Below, in pieces: positions 45,139-53,006 of a DNA stretch of 59,017 nt (the first letter of the stretch is position 1; each line of letters opens with the position of its first letter). The position numbers and the translations under genes are program-made. The stretch spans positions 1 through 59,017 of the forward strand of contig JBMFIR010000005.1 in the NCBI GenBank assembly GCA_049976205.1, in the 5' to 3' direction. Below the pieces are notes generated by a model, which saw only the letters and a program-made list of their open reading frames with translations, was not told where the DNA came from and made no database searches. This DNA comes from WYEN01 sp049976205 (GTDB lineage Archaea > Thermoproteota > Thermoprotei_A > Sulfolobales > AG1).

Positions 45139-46503
45139 TTAACTTATAGAGACTTTAATTGCTTCTTCGAGAATATCTAATCCCAACTCTATTTTCTCAG
45201 GTGATATAGTTAGTGGAGGGATCAGTCTTACACTACTCTTACCGCTACCCAACAGAACTAGCCCCCTCTTTAAAGCATTCAGTAATACCCTGTTCCTCAG
45301 ATCTACGTCATGAGCTTTTGTCTTTCTATCTTTAACGAACTCGATACCCCAGGCCATTCCTAAGCCTCTCACGTCACCCACAGGATCATATTTTTCTTTT
45401 AATTCATTTAGTCTCTTAGCAAAGATATTTTCATTTCTTTTAACAGATGGAAGTATCTTCTCGATTAGCTCAATGGTTTTTAGAGCTATTACTGAAGCTA
45501 ATGCGTGGCCTCCGAAGGTATTGCTATGAGCGCCAGGCTCAGGATCGAGATCACTTCTAAATATTGTTGCTCCAATAGGTATAACACCACCACCAAGAGC
45601 CTTAGCCAAGGTTATTATATCGGGAACAGTATCAAAATTCTCTATACCAAAGAATCTTCCTGTCCTTCCCATACCCATTTGAACCTCGTCATCTATCAAT
45701 AGGATATTATATCTATCTAGAAGTTTCTTTAGTTCTCTAAAGAAATTCTTTGGAGGAACAACATATCCTCCCTCGCCCTGTATAGGTTCCACAAAAACTG
45801 CAGCAACCTCCTCAGATGGAACAATATGTTGAAATACCCAGTACTCTATGAAGTCGAGAACTCTCCCTACTAATTCATCTGGGTACTCATATCCATCTAT
45901 ATTCCAGGGATTCCTATAAGGATTTGGGTACGGGACATAAATTACTCCAGGCATGGATGGGAAGAAGCGTTTTTTATGAATAGGCTTTGAAGCAGTTAAA
46001 CTAAGCGAACCCATGCTACGTCCATGAAATCCTCCTATGAAAGATATGAAGTATTTTCGCCCAGTTCCATATCTACTTAATTTTATTGCTGCCTCATTTG
46101 CCTCTGTACCACTATTGCTGAAAAAAACTTTTTTATTGAATGAACCTGGTGATATACTCACTAATTTTCGAGCTAGTTCAAGTTGATATCTATTGTAGAA
46201 ATCTGTTCCAGCTGCGTGTGCCAAGAGATCTAATTGTTTCAGAACAATATCTTTGATTTCAGGATGAGTGGGCCAACCAAGATTATTAACAGCTACGCCA
46301 GAGGTGAAATCAAGATACACATTACCATCGATATCAATTAGCCATATACCATCACCTTTTTCAATGACCAGTGGCAGATACATAGGATCATGTGTAGATG
46401 TAGCTATGTACTTATTAAACTCTTTAATGATTTCTTTTGTTTTGGGGCCAGGAATCTCTGTTATGATCTTAGGAGCATTTATGTTAGACATAAAAAGACC
46501 CAT
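45139..46503 (-). CDS. class III PLP aminotransferase (GABA/ornithine aminotransferase or racemase group)
   Basis: This fold-type I enzyme has the PLP-binding lysine in ITLAKALGGGVIPIGA, the aspartate in LLIDDEVQMGMGRTGRF and the glycine block FFSNSGTEANEAAIK. The family member is closest by motif to 4-aminobutyrate aminotransferase-like archaeal enzymes, a group that in Thermococcales also includes broad amino acid racemases. The substrate therefore remains open. It has 454 residues. A TATA-like CTTAAATTA lies about 26 bases upstream of the ATG 46503, suggesting a leaderless message; ATG 46491 is possible. Confidence 0.85.
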   Translation of the reverse strand: MGLFMSNINAPKIITEIPGPKTKEIIKEFNKYIATSTHDPMYLPLVIEKGDGIWLIDIDGNVYLDFTSGVAVNNLGWPTHPEIKDIVLKQLDLLAHAAGTDFYNRYQLELARKLVSISPGSFNKKVFFSNSGTEANEAAIKLSRYGTGRKYFISFIGGFHGRSMGSLSLTASKPIHKKRFFPSMPGVIYVPYPNPYRNPWNIDGYEYPDELVGRVLDFIEYWVFQHIVPSEEVAAVFVEPIQGEGGYVVPPKNFFRELKKLLDRYNILLIDDEVQMGMGRTGRFFGIENFDTVPDIITLAKALGGGVIPIGATIFRSDLDPEPGAHSNTFGGHALASVIALKTIELIEKILPSVKRNENIFAKRLNELKEKYDPVGDVRGLGMAWGIEFVKDRKTKAHDVDLRNRVLLNALKRGLVLLGSGKSSVRLIPPLTISPEKIELGLDILEEAIKVSIS

Positions 46504-46615
46504 TATAAAAATACTAAAGAGAATAATTTAAGATAAACATGACTAAGGCAATTACATCACTGAGTTAGATGCTTAAATAGATTGAAGCTCTGTAATAAAA
46601 TCTTAGGGCTGTTCA

Positions 46616-48136
46616 GTGGAGAATTATTATCTCACTGAACTAATCTATGACTATCTTATGAGTGAGCGAGTAACTGGTTGGGAAAGAGAGTATGATATGC
46701 TCAGATTCTCGAGAGATATTGCTTGTAAAAATATATGTAGTGAAGCAACGATACATTCTATAGAGACACTGAAATGGTCTCAGGACAGATGTGTTATTAA
46801 TAGAAGTGTTGAGTGCAGTATTCAGCCTCCATTTAGCGGTGATTTAGTTCTAGAGGGCAACTTAACTAATGACATAAATAACTGCCACGATAAGATATTA
46901 CTAATTTCAATGACGGATTACCCTGATAATATATGGATCCTGTATAACCTAGCTGTTGAGAGAGGAGCCTTAGGAGTCGTTTTCTATGACTACTACCCTA
47001 AGAGAAGAAGAAGAATAGTTATTAATGGAGAATGGCACTACTCCTTCTATAAAAGTATTAAGTCTCCTATACCAGCGGTTCATATCAAACTAAATGATTA
47101 TCCTTTTCTAAAAAAGTACTTAGGGAAGAGAATTAGTATAGATCTTAAAAGTACAGTAAATACGGCGAGAGGATATATACTTGATATGTTAATAGAAGAA
47201 GATCCCTATAAAGAAGTTATTTTATCAGCTCATCACGATTCTTGGTTCACAGGTTTTAGAGATGATGGGATAGGACTATTAACCTTATTATCTTTAGCTA
47301 AGAATTTAGATAGGGTACATCCTCAGAACCTACCTACAATAAGATTATTAAGTTTCTCAGCAGAAGAGTTCGGAGATCCGAAGAACCCTGGGTGGTACTG
47401 GGCTTACGGATCAAGGTATTACCTAGGGAAAATATTTGATATAGAGGATCTCTTAACAAAAACAATGATTTCGATTGTTATAGATACAGCATTTAAAGAA
47501 CCTATTCATGTATCGTATTCACTACCAGATCTAGGGCACTTTTTTGCTAATAAATTTAGTATGAAAAGTACTCTAGACGGCTACGGACACCCCTACATGG
47601 ATTCGATATCATTTATACAAAGTGGTATACCTACGATAACACTTTATAATTTTAGTGAAACTATTCCTGTGTACCATACTGATCTAGATACTCTCTACAG
47701 TGGGTGGATCAGTTTTTTAGAGACTTTCAGTTTAAGCCTCCTAAAAATAATCTTCGAATTAAGAGATGAGAATATTCTAAAACCTAGACTAGTCATTAAC
47801 GAATTAAAAGAATATTTACCGGCTCCAAAATATGAGAAACTATCTAGGCATATATGGAATCTAAAGGATTCGCTGGAATACGCACATTTTCACTCATGTT
47901 TAGCTAAGACACTACTTAAACCTGTTGTATTTGATAGCTACAAGAAGTTATATAGCGATATACATCTTTATCCACTTTTCACGATCTCGAGAACTAGAGA
48001 TGTAGAAAAAATTATTATTCCAGGAGAGGAAAAAGTTCTAAATTTAAAAAATAAAGATAATGAGGGACTAAATTCTTTATCAAAATATATTGAGAGTAAA
48101 TTAGACGAATTAGAAGAATGTCTTATTCATCGCTAA
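46616..48136 (+). CDS. M28-family metallopeptidase
   Basis: This is a zinc aminopeptidase-like protein. The M28 metal ligands are VILSAHHDSW (His-Asp), TGFRDDGIG (bridging Asp), LLSFSAEEFGDP (catalytic Glu pair), an aspartate in IVIDTAF and a histidine in YHTDLDTLY. A PA-like insert precedes the catalytic domain (about residues 60-170, VERGALGVVFYDY). No signal peptide is seen, so it is cytoplasmic, and the C-terminal ~130 residues are helical. It has 506 residues. The start is GTG 46616; it is a single gene, divergent from the aminotransferase. Confidence 0.85.
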   Translation: MENYYLTELIYDYLMSERVTGWEREYDMLRFSRDIACKNICSEATIHSIETLKWSQDRCVINRSVECSIQPPFSGDLVLEGNLTNDINNCHDKILLISMTDYPDNIWILYNLAVERGALGVVFYDYYPKRRRRIVINGEWHYSFYKSIKSPIPAVHIKLNDYPFLKKYLGKRISIDLKSTVNTARGYILDMLIEEDPYKEVILSAHHDSWFTGFRDDGIGLLTLLSLAKNLDRVHPQNLPTIRLLSFSAEEFGDPKNPGWYWAYGSRYYLGKIFDIEDLLTKTMISIVIDTAFKEPIHVSYSLPDLGHFFANKFSMKSTLDGYGHPYMDSISFIQSGIPTITLYNFSETIPVYHTDLDTLYSGWISFLETFSLSLLKIIFELRDENILKPRLVINELKEYLPAPKYEKLSRHIWNLKDSLEYAHFHSCLAKTLLKPVVFDSYKKLYSDIHLYPLFTISRTRDVEKIIIPGEEKVLNLKNKDNEGLNSLSKYIESKLDELEECLIHR

Positions 48137-48171
48137 TTTTTGTTCTTGGACTGAAATAATTTCTAGCTAGC

Positions 48172-48612
48172 TTAATCTTTCTTCACTACATAGATCTTTG
48201 TAGCTATATTTTGGATATATTCTATGTCTCTCAAATCTTTCTCTAGACTCTCTTTAAGCTCTGGTCTTAATTTAATTAATTTTTCAAGCATGCTTCTCTC
48301 GTCTCTTAATGCACTTAACTCAAAAAAACTTGTTATGATCTCCAGATCTTCTCTAATGTCTGATCTGATCTCTTCGCGAGTAAGAGAATTAGTGATAAAT
48401 TCAAGCAAAAATCTTAATCTTGCTCTAAGCACACGAATTCTCTCTAAGGTCTGTCCTAATTTGCTCACGTCGTTTTCTTTATCTCTACTTAAATGCTTAA
48501 GATCTTTTCTAAATCTCTTTATTAAATTAACGTATATATTAGCTAAATCACCTAATTCATCTCTCACTTCAACGAATCTATACTCGTCTAAAGTTTCCTC
48601 ATCCGGGCTCAA
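48172..48612 (-). CDS. hypothetical helical protein
   Basis: The 146-residue protein is almost entirely helical and charged (DLANIYVNLIKRFRKDLKHL, LGQTLERIRVLRARLRFLLEF, then short helices). The pattern recalls the helical part of GINS subunits (Sld5/Psf1 type) but I see no firm GINS signature, so this is only a possibility. It overlaps the upstream gene by four bases, so the two are coupled. Upstream on the other strand is the uL11 operon. Confidence 0.55.
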   Translation of the reverse strand: MSPDEETLDEYRFVEVRDELGDLANIYVNLIKRFRKDLKHLSRDKENDVSKLGQTLERIRVLRARLRFLLEFITNSLTREEIRSDIREDLEIITSFFELSALRDERSMLEKLIKLRPELKESLEKDLRDIEYIQNIATKIYVVKKD

Positions 48613-48965
48613 GCTCTTCTCACAACCACGATACTATTATCCGCGATTCCGTATCTCTTTAGTTCTTCCCTATTTCCTATAATAGCGTCTTCTGGGGCAT
48701 TATCTGCATAAATAACTTCGAATCTTATTCTCTTCCCCTTTACTGAGATCTCTGCGTGAGTTTCTATGCCTAGGGAGTTAGCGAGTTTAGGATTAATTAC
48801 TATAAAGCCTTCTTTAACGTCGTCCGAATGCATCACCTTTATTCTTTTCTCAGTAATATGCTTCTTTTTTTCTTCTTTCAGCATATGAGGAGGTGGAATA
48901 ACCTTTAACATTTCTTTAATAGATAGTTTAGGTTTCTCCTCCTCGATCTTCTCTTCCTCTGTCAA
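48609..48965 (-). CDS. hypothetical protein with a double-psi-barrel-like C-terminus
   Basis: The 118-residue protein has an acidic/lysine-rich first ~45 residues (EEEKIEEEKPKLSIKEML). It then has a compact domain resembling a double-psi beta barrel (Cdc48-N/AbrB-like): FIVINPKLANSLGIETHAEI, KRIRFEVIYAD, AIIGNREELKRYGIADNSIVVVRRA. The family is not recognised. It begins the two-gene unit with the helical protein and diverges from uL11 with 84 bases between the starts. Confidence 0.55.
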   Translation of the reverse strand: MTEEEKIEEEKPKLSIKEMLKVIPPPHMLKEEKKKHITEKRIKVMHSDDVKEGFIVINPKLANSLGIETHAEISVKGKRIRFEVIYADNAPEDAIIGNREELKRYGIADNSIVVVRRA

Positions 48966-49049
48966 GATATCTCTGTCCTCAATTCTATATTAAGGTGAAA
49001 AGTGCTTATATCTTTCTCTAAAATATACTTTAAGTAGTCGAATTAGAGC

Positions 49050-49568
49050 GTGTCTATGATGCCTAGAGTAAGAGTTGTGAGAGCAGAGATACAGGCTGGG
49101 AAAGCTAGTGTAGCTCCTCCTCTGGCTCCGGCTCTACAGCAACTAGGGCTAGATCCTTTGAAGATAATGGATGAGATCAATAGATTAACTAAGAGATATG
49201 AGGGATATGTGGTGAAAGTTAAGATATTTGTTGATCAGGATACTCTGAAGTATGATATTAAAATAGATCTACCGACGACAACAGATCTTCTTTTAAAGAC
49301 AGCAAACGTGTCTGAGCCCTCCGGTGATCCTGCGAAGAAGAAGATCGGGGATGTGTCTCTAGAGAAAATTATTGAGGTAGCTATTGTGAAAAAGAGAGAA
49401 TTAAATGCTAAGTCTCTTAAAGCAGCCGTAAAGTCACTGCTAGGCTCTGCAAGATCTATAGGTTTAACTGTGGATAAGAAGGATCCTAAGGAGGTTTCTA
49501 AGGAAATTGATGCTGGAGTATATGATGAAATATTTAAAAAATACGAAGAGAAATGGTTAAGTAGCTGA
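49050..49568 (+). CDS. rpl11: large-subunit ribosomal protein uL11
   Basis: uL11 forms the base of the GTPase-associated stalk. The N-terminal domain (KASVAPPLAPALQQLGLDPLKIMDEIN) and the C-terminal rRNA-binding domain (KKKIGDVSLEKIIEVAIVK, SLLGSARSIGLTV) are both recognisable. Two glycines of the usual GPPLGPAL block are alanines here. The protein has 172 residues with a short C-terminal extension. The start is GTG 49050, or ATG 49056/49059. It leads the uL11-uL1-uL10 operon. Confidence 0.93.
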   Translation: MSMMPRVRVVRAEIQAGKASVAPPLAPALQQLGLDPLKIMDEINRLTKRYEGYVVKVKIFVDQDTLKYDIKIDLPTTTDLLLKTANVSEPSGDPAKKKIGDVSLEKIIEVAIVKKRELNAKSLKAAVKSLLGSARSIGLTVDKKDPKEVSKEIDAGVYDEIFKKYEEKWLSS

Positions 49569-49578
49569 GGGTTTAATT

Positions 49579-50226
49579 ATGATATCTAAAGAGACCTTGA
49601 TTAGTAAAATAAGAGAAGCTCTGGAACTAGGTGGGAGCAAAAAATTTGTTCAGGGAGTAGATCTTCAAATAGTGCTTAAAGGTCTGGATCCAAAATCTCA
49701 GGAAGTTAGATTTAGAGATGCTGTTTACCTGCCTAAGGGTTTAGGTAAGAAAAACAAGATCTGCGTCATAGCAGATGGAGATATGGCTGTTAGGGCTAAA
49801 GAGGGAGGTGCAGATCTCTTAATAACGAGAGAAGAGCTCCAGAATATAGATAAGAAAAGAGCGAAGAAAATAGCCTCTGAATGTGACTGGATCCTTGTTA
49901 AAACAGATCTTATGGGCATCGCAGGTAGAGTACTAGGCCCTGCGCTAGGTCCTAGAGGAAAGGCGCCTACGCCTGTCCCAGCTAATACAGATGTTATCTC
50001 GCAAATAAACTACTACAGATCTGTTACGAGATTAAGAAATAAAGAACAGCTTTTTGTTTCATGTAGAGTGGGTTCAGAGAAAATGAAACCGGAGGATTTA
50101 GCTGATAATATACTAGCGATCCTTAGTTATGTCGAGAGTAAAGTAAAACAACCTCTTGAGCAAGTAGTTGATCATATTATCATCAAGACAACTATGGGAA
50201 CTCCTGTTAGGGTGTACTTGAGATGA
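49579..50226 (+). CDS. rpl1: large-subunit ribosomal protein uL1
   Basis: uL1 binds the L1 stalk of 23S rRNA and in many archaea represses its own operon. The signature LGPRGKAPTPVPANTDVIS is at about residue 125. The length is 215 residues. It starts 11 bases after the uL11 stop and overlaps uL10 by four bases (ATGA). I looked for the L1-stalk mimic often found in the leader of archaeal uL1 operons and did not see a clear one. Confidence 0.95.
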   Translation: MISKETLISKIREALELGGSKKFVQGVDLQIVLKGLDPKSQEVRFRDAVYLPKGLGKKNKICVIADGDMAVRAKEGGADLLITREELQNIDKKRAKKIASECDWILVKTDLMGIAGRVLGPALGPRGKAPTPVPANTDVISQINYYRSVTRLRNKEQLFVSCRVGSEKMKPEDLADNILAILSYVESKVKQPLEQVVDHIIIKTTMGTPVRVYLR

Positions 50227-51272
50227 AAGGTAGAACTAAAAAATTATATCTAAAAACTCTTCGCGAGATAGAGAAAAGATCTTTAGAAAAAGTAACCAAG
50301 CAAAGCTTACTAGAGAAACAGAAGAAGATTAATGAGTTAGTGGATCTTCTTAGCAAGTCTAGAGCGTTTATAGTACTAGACCTAGAGAATCTCGAGACAA
50401 AAATTTATAAAGAATTCAAGAGAGAACTTGAAGAAAATAAATACATGGTTAAAGCAGTTAAGAACAAAATTTTTCTAAAAGCATTAGAGAAGGCGGGATT
50501 GAAAGGAGGTGAAGAATTAAGTAAGTATTTAACCAAGCCGGTTGCTATAGTTTTCTCAGGTAGCGACAATGTATTTGTACTGGCAGACAAGATATTTAGC
50601 TTGCATGCATATACGAAAATTAAGCCAGGAGAAAAAGCACCCTATGATATAGTAGTTCCAGCAGGTCCTACAGACATTCCCCCAGGCCCTATGATGAGTG
50701 TTTTTGGTAGATTAAAGATACCTGTTCAGCCTAGGGAAGGTAAAATACATGTAATAAGAGATACTGTTGTGGCTAGGGAAGGTCAGGAAATATCATCTGA
50801 ATTAGCTTCTCTACTAGCTAAACTAGATATATTACCTAAAGTGGTTAAACCGAAAATAATAGTAGGCTACGAAGAAGGTATATTATTTAGTGAGGATTCT
50901 CTGAAGCTAGATCTCTTAAAATATAGAGCAACATTCGAAGAAGCCATGAAAAACGCTCTGAGTCTAGCATCTGAGATCGTTATTCCAGACATAGGCGTTT
51001 TAAGGATTGTTTTAATGAGAGCATATAGCAGAGCTATTAATCTAGCGTCTGAGGTAGGAGTTATAAGTAGTGAGAATATAATGTATCTACTACTAAGAGC
51101 TCTAGCAAGAGCATCTGTCCTTGCACAGAAAATAGGTTTAATCAAACCTATTGAGCAAGTGAGTCAGCAAGAGGTTAGAAAAGAAGAAGTTAAAGAAGAG
51201 CCTAAGGAGGAGAAAAAAGAGGAGGTTTCTGAAGAAACTATAGCAGAGGGTTTATCCGCTTTATTCGGTTAA
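50223..51272 (+). CDS. rpl10: large-subunit ribosomal protein uL10 (P0)
   Basis: uL10 holds the stalk dimers that recruit translation factors. The N-terminal rRNA-binding domain (RAFIVLDLENLETKIYKEFKRELEENKY..KNKIFLKAL), the inserted domain (PAGPTDIPPGPMMSVFGRLKIP) and the long helical spine for P1/L12 dimers are present. The end is the lysine/glutamate-rich EEVSEETIAEGLSALFG. It has 349 residues. The expected rpl12 (P1) gene does not follow; the next gene is psmB, after 74 bases. Confidence 0.95.
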   Translation: MKGRTKKLYLKTLREIEKRSLEKVTKQSLLEKQKKINELVDLLSKSRAFIVLDLENLETKIYKEFKRELEENKYMVKAVKNKIFLKALEKAGLKGGEELSKYLTKPVAIVFSGSDNVFVLADKIFSLHAYTKIKPGEKAPYDIVVPAGPTDIPPGPMMSVFGRLKIPVQPREGKIHVIRDTVVAREGQEISSELASLLAKLDILPKVVKPKIIVGYEEGILFSEDSLKLDLLKYRATFEEAMKNALSLASEIVIPDIGVLRIVLMRAYSRAINLASEVGVISSENIMYLLLRALARASVLAQKIGLIKPIEQVSQQEVRKEEVKEEPKEEKKEEVSEETIAEGLSALFG

Positions 51273-51336
51273 AATCTAGGATCATATGATCAATTAGATC
51301 TTTAAATATAAAATATTTTCATAAATAGAATTATCA

Positions 51337-51345
51337 GGAGGGTGA
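51337..51345 (+). promoter_or_regulatory. strong ribosome binding site before psmB
   Basis: GGAGGGTGA is one of the best ribosome sites in the window. It ends one base before the ATT at 51347 and four bases before the ATT at 51350. No ATG, GTG or TTG in the psmB frame follows within reach, and the only upstream in-frame codons after the TAG at 51326-51328 are AAT, TAT, CAG, GAG, GGT and GAG. Confidence 0.7.
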
Positions 51346-51349
51346 GATT

Positions 51350-51949
51350 ATTCTAGAGATAGGTACAGGGGCAACAGCTGTAGGGTTAAGACTTCAAGAC
51401 TCGGTTGTTTTAGCAGCAGAGAAAAAATTTTCTTATGGAGGCTATGTTTTAAGTAGATCTGTTAAAAAGATCTTTAGAATACACGATAAAATCGCGATAG
51501 CTGCCGCGGGATTATTTGCAGATATGCAAACAATTTCAAGAATAATAAGTAATGAAATTAGATATTATGAGATCTCAACCAAACATCCAATAACAGTTAG
51601 AGGAGCAGCTAAACAGCTCTCAATGATTTTGTATTCGTATAAATACATGCCTTTTCTAACAGAAATTGTTGTCGGAGGAATAGATCAGGAGGGACCCCAT
51701 ATCTATGTTATGGATCCTGTCGGCTCCTTAATAGAAGACGATTTCGCGGCAGTAGGCACTGGTGCACAAATAGCGATAGGTATTCTTGAGAGTAAGTATA
51801 AGAAGGATCTTGATCTTAATGCAGCAATAGAGTTAGCTGTAGAGAGTATAAGGATGGCTTCTAGGAGAGACACTATGTCAGGAGAGGGAGTAGATGTTGT
51901 TGCTATAACTGAAAATGATTATATAGAGAGATCTTATTCTCTTAGATGA
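51350..51949 (+). CDS. psmB: proteasome beta subunit, non-catalytic type; apparent ATT start
   Basis: This forms beta rings of the 20S proteasome. The frame reads LEIGTGATAVGLRLQDSVVL, then KFSYGGYVLSRSVKKIFRI and PVGSLIEDDFAAVGTGAQIA. Lined up with the inactive Sulfolobus beta (PATAIGLKVND), the residue at the Thr1 position is alanine, so this is the structural, inactive subunit and an active one must lie elsewhere. The frame has no ATG/GTG/TTG before residue 59, which would cut away the barrel; the GGAGGGTGA at 51337 points to ATT at 51347 or 51350. A one-base indel error near 51347 would restore a GTG start. Confidence 0.85.
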   Translation: MLEIGTGATAVGLRLQDSVVLAAEKKFSYGGYVLSRSVKKIFRIHDKIAIAAAGLFADMQTISRIISNEIRYYEISTKHPITVRGAAKQLSMILYSYKYMPFLTEIVVGGIDQEGPHIYVMDPVGSLIEDDFAAVGTGAQIAIGILESKYKKDLDLNAAIELAVESIRMASRRDTMSGEGVDVVAITENDYIERSYSLR

Positions 51950-51961
51950 GGATAGAGATCC

Positions 51962-52690
51962 ATTACAATAGATCTATCAAAAATATCTAGGGTTCAGGAA
52001 ATTCTTGCTAAGAAAGTAATTATAAAATCCCTGGATCATAAACCCAATATTGTTGTAGGATTAGATGTGTCGTATGATAAAGATAGTAAGAAAGGTTTCG
52101 CAGCAGCTGTGGCAGTGGATATAAGAGATCTTAAAGTTGTAGATCTAAGTATTGTCTCTAGCGAGGTTTCGTTCCCATATATACCTGGATATTTAGCATT
52201 TCGAGAAGCGCCTCTGATGCTCAGAGCCTTTCTCAGACTCAGGAATAGAGATGATACGATTATAATGGTTAATGGCCACGGAATAGCTCATCCGAGAGGT
52301 CTAGGAATAGCAAGTCACATAGGTGTTGTATTGGATCGACCAAGCATTGGGGTGGCTAAGAAATTATTAGTAGGTGAAGTCTCTAAAATCGGTGGAAGAG
52401 AAGTCATAATTCATAACAATAGAGTAGTTGGAATAATTGTTTCTAATGAAAGATCAAAGGATAAATATTATGTAACAATTGGTCACAGAGTATCAATAGA
52501 AGATGTTGAGTACTACATCGAGAGAACATTTAACCAGAGATACCGTCGCTCTAAACCACCTTATCCAATATATTTAGCTGATAAAATATCTCGAGAAGCT
52601 GCAAGAGGAGTCGAGGGCTTATATAGATGGAGTATGAGTCGCAGACATATATTCGACGAGTCTCTTGACGCAAGATTCATTTCTCTATAA
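51962..52690 (+). CDS. nfi: endonuclease V; 5' end without a canonical start in frame
   Basis: This enzyme cuts DNA or RNA near deoxyinosine/inosine. It has the N-terminal block ISRVQEILAKKV, the first catalytic aspartate in VVGLDVSYDKDS, PYIPGYLAFREAP, and the later block NGHGIAHPRGLGIASHIGV. The GTG at 52067 is not a plausible start because it would remove that aspartate. Upstream to a TAG at 51953 the frame has no ATG, GTG or TTG; ATT 51962 is my provisional start. Alternatively, an ATG at 51946 overlapping the psmB stop (ATGA) leads to this frame through a one-base shift. Confidence 0.85.
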   Translation: MTIDLSKISRVQEILAKKVIIKSLDHKPNIVVGLDVSYDKDSKKGFAAAVAVDIRDLKVVDLSIVSSEVSFPYIPGYLAFREAPLMLRAFLRLRNRDDTIIMVNGHGIAHPRGLGIASHIGVVLDRPSIGVAKKLLVGEVSKIGGREVIIHNNRVVGIIVSNERSKDKYYVTIGHRVSIEDVEYYIERTFNQRYRRSKPPYPIYLADKISREAARGVEGLYRWSMSRRHIFDESLDARFISL

Positions 52691-52751
52691 ATTCTAATAG
52701 GAATAGAATTTTTTAGATTTTCTATAAAAACTTGATTTGCGGGTACATATA

Positions 52752-53006
52752 GTGATAATAATGCATATAATAAGATCCCGAGAGGAGAATCAGGAAATTC
52801 ATAAACTAAGATTATCATTATATGACACAACAGGCAAATTGCTTGAAGAATTTTCAGAAGATTTCAGAGTTGGTAAATACACTATAGTAATCGAGAAAAA
52901 TAGTATCTCAATAAGGATCTTAAGCATTTCGTCTAATATGATCACGTTGGTGATAGATAATGCCTCTCAAGCAAAAATAGATCTTGATAAAGTGATTATT
53001 TCATGA
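52752..53006 (+). CDS. hypothetical protein, about 84 residues
   Basis: Not recognised. The sequence alternates strands and turns (KLRLSLYDTTGKLLEEFSEDF, YTIVIEKNSISIRIL, MITLVIDN), so it is likely a small beta protein. I take GTG 52752 because TCTATAAAAAC (about 52720-52730) lies roughly 26 bases upstream, implying a leaderless message; ATG 52761 or TTG 52737 are in frame. It overlaps the next gene by four bases. Confidence 0.5.
   Translation: MIIMHIIRSREENQEIHKLRLSLYDTTGKLLEEFSEDFRVGKYTIVIEKNSISIRILSISSNMITLVIDNASQAKIDLDKVIIS

Noticed and set aside
48224..48682. Forward reading frame antisense to the helical protein
   Set aside because: Its serine/leucine-rich composition is typical of the complement of a charged helical gene.
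51524..51949. Proteasome beta starting at the ATG 51524
   Set aside because: This would remove the first ~58 residues, including strands conserved in all beta subunits.
52067..52690. Endonuclease V starting at GTG 52067
   Set aside because: It would lose the first catalytic aspartate in VVGLDVSY and the conserved N-terminal helix.
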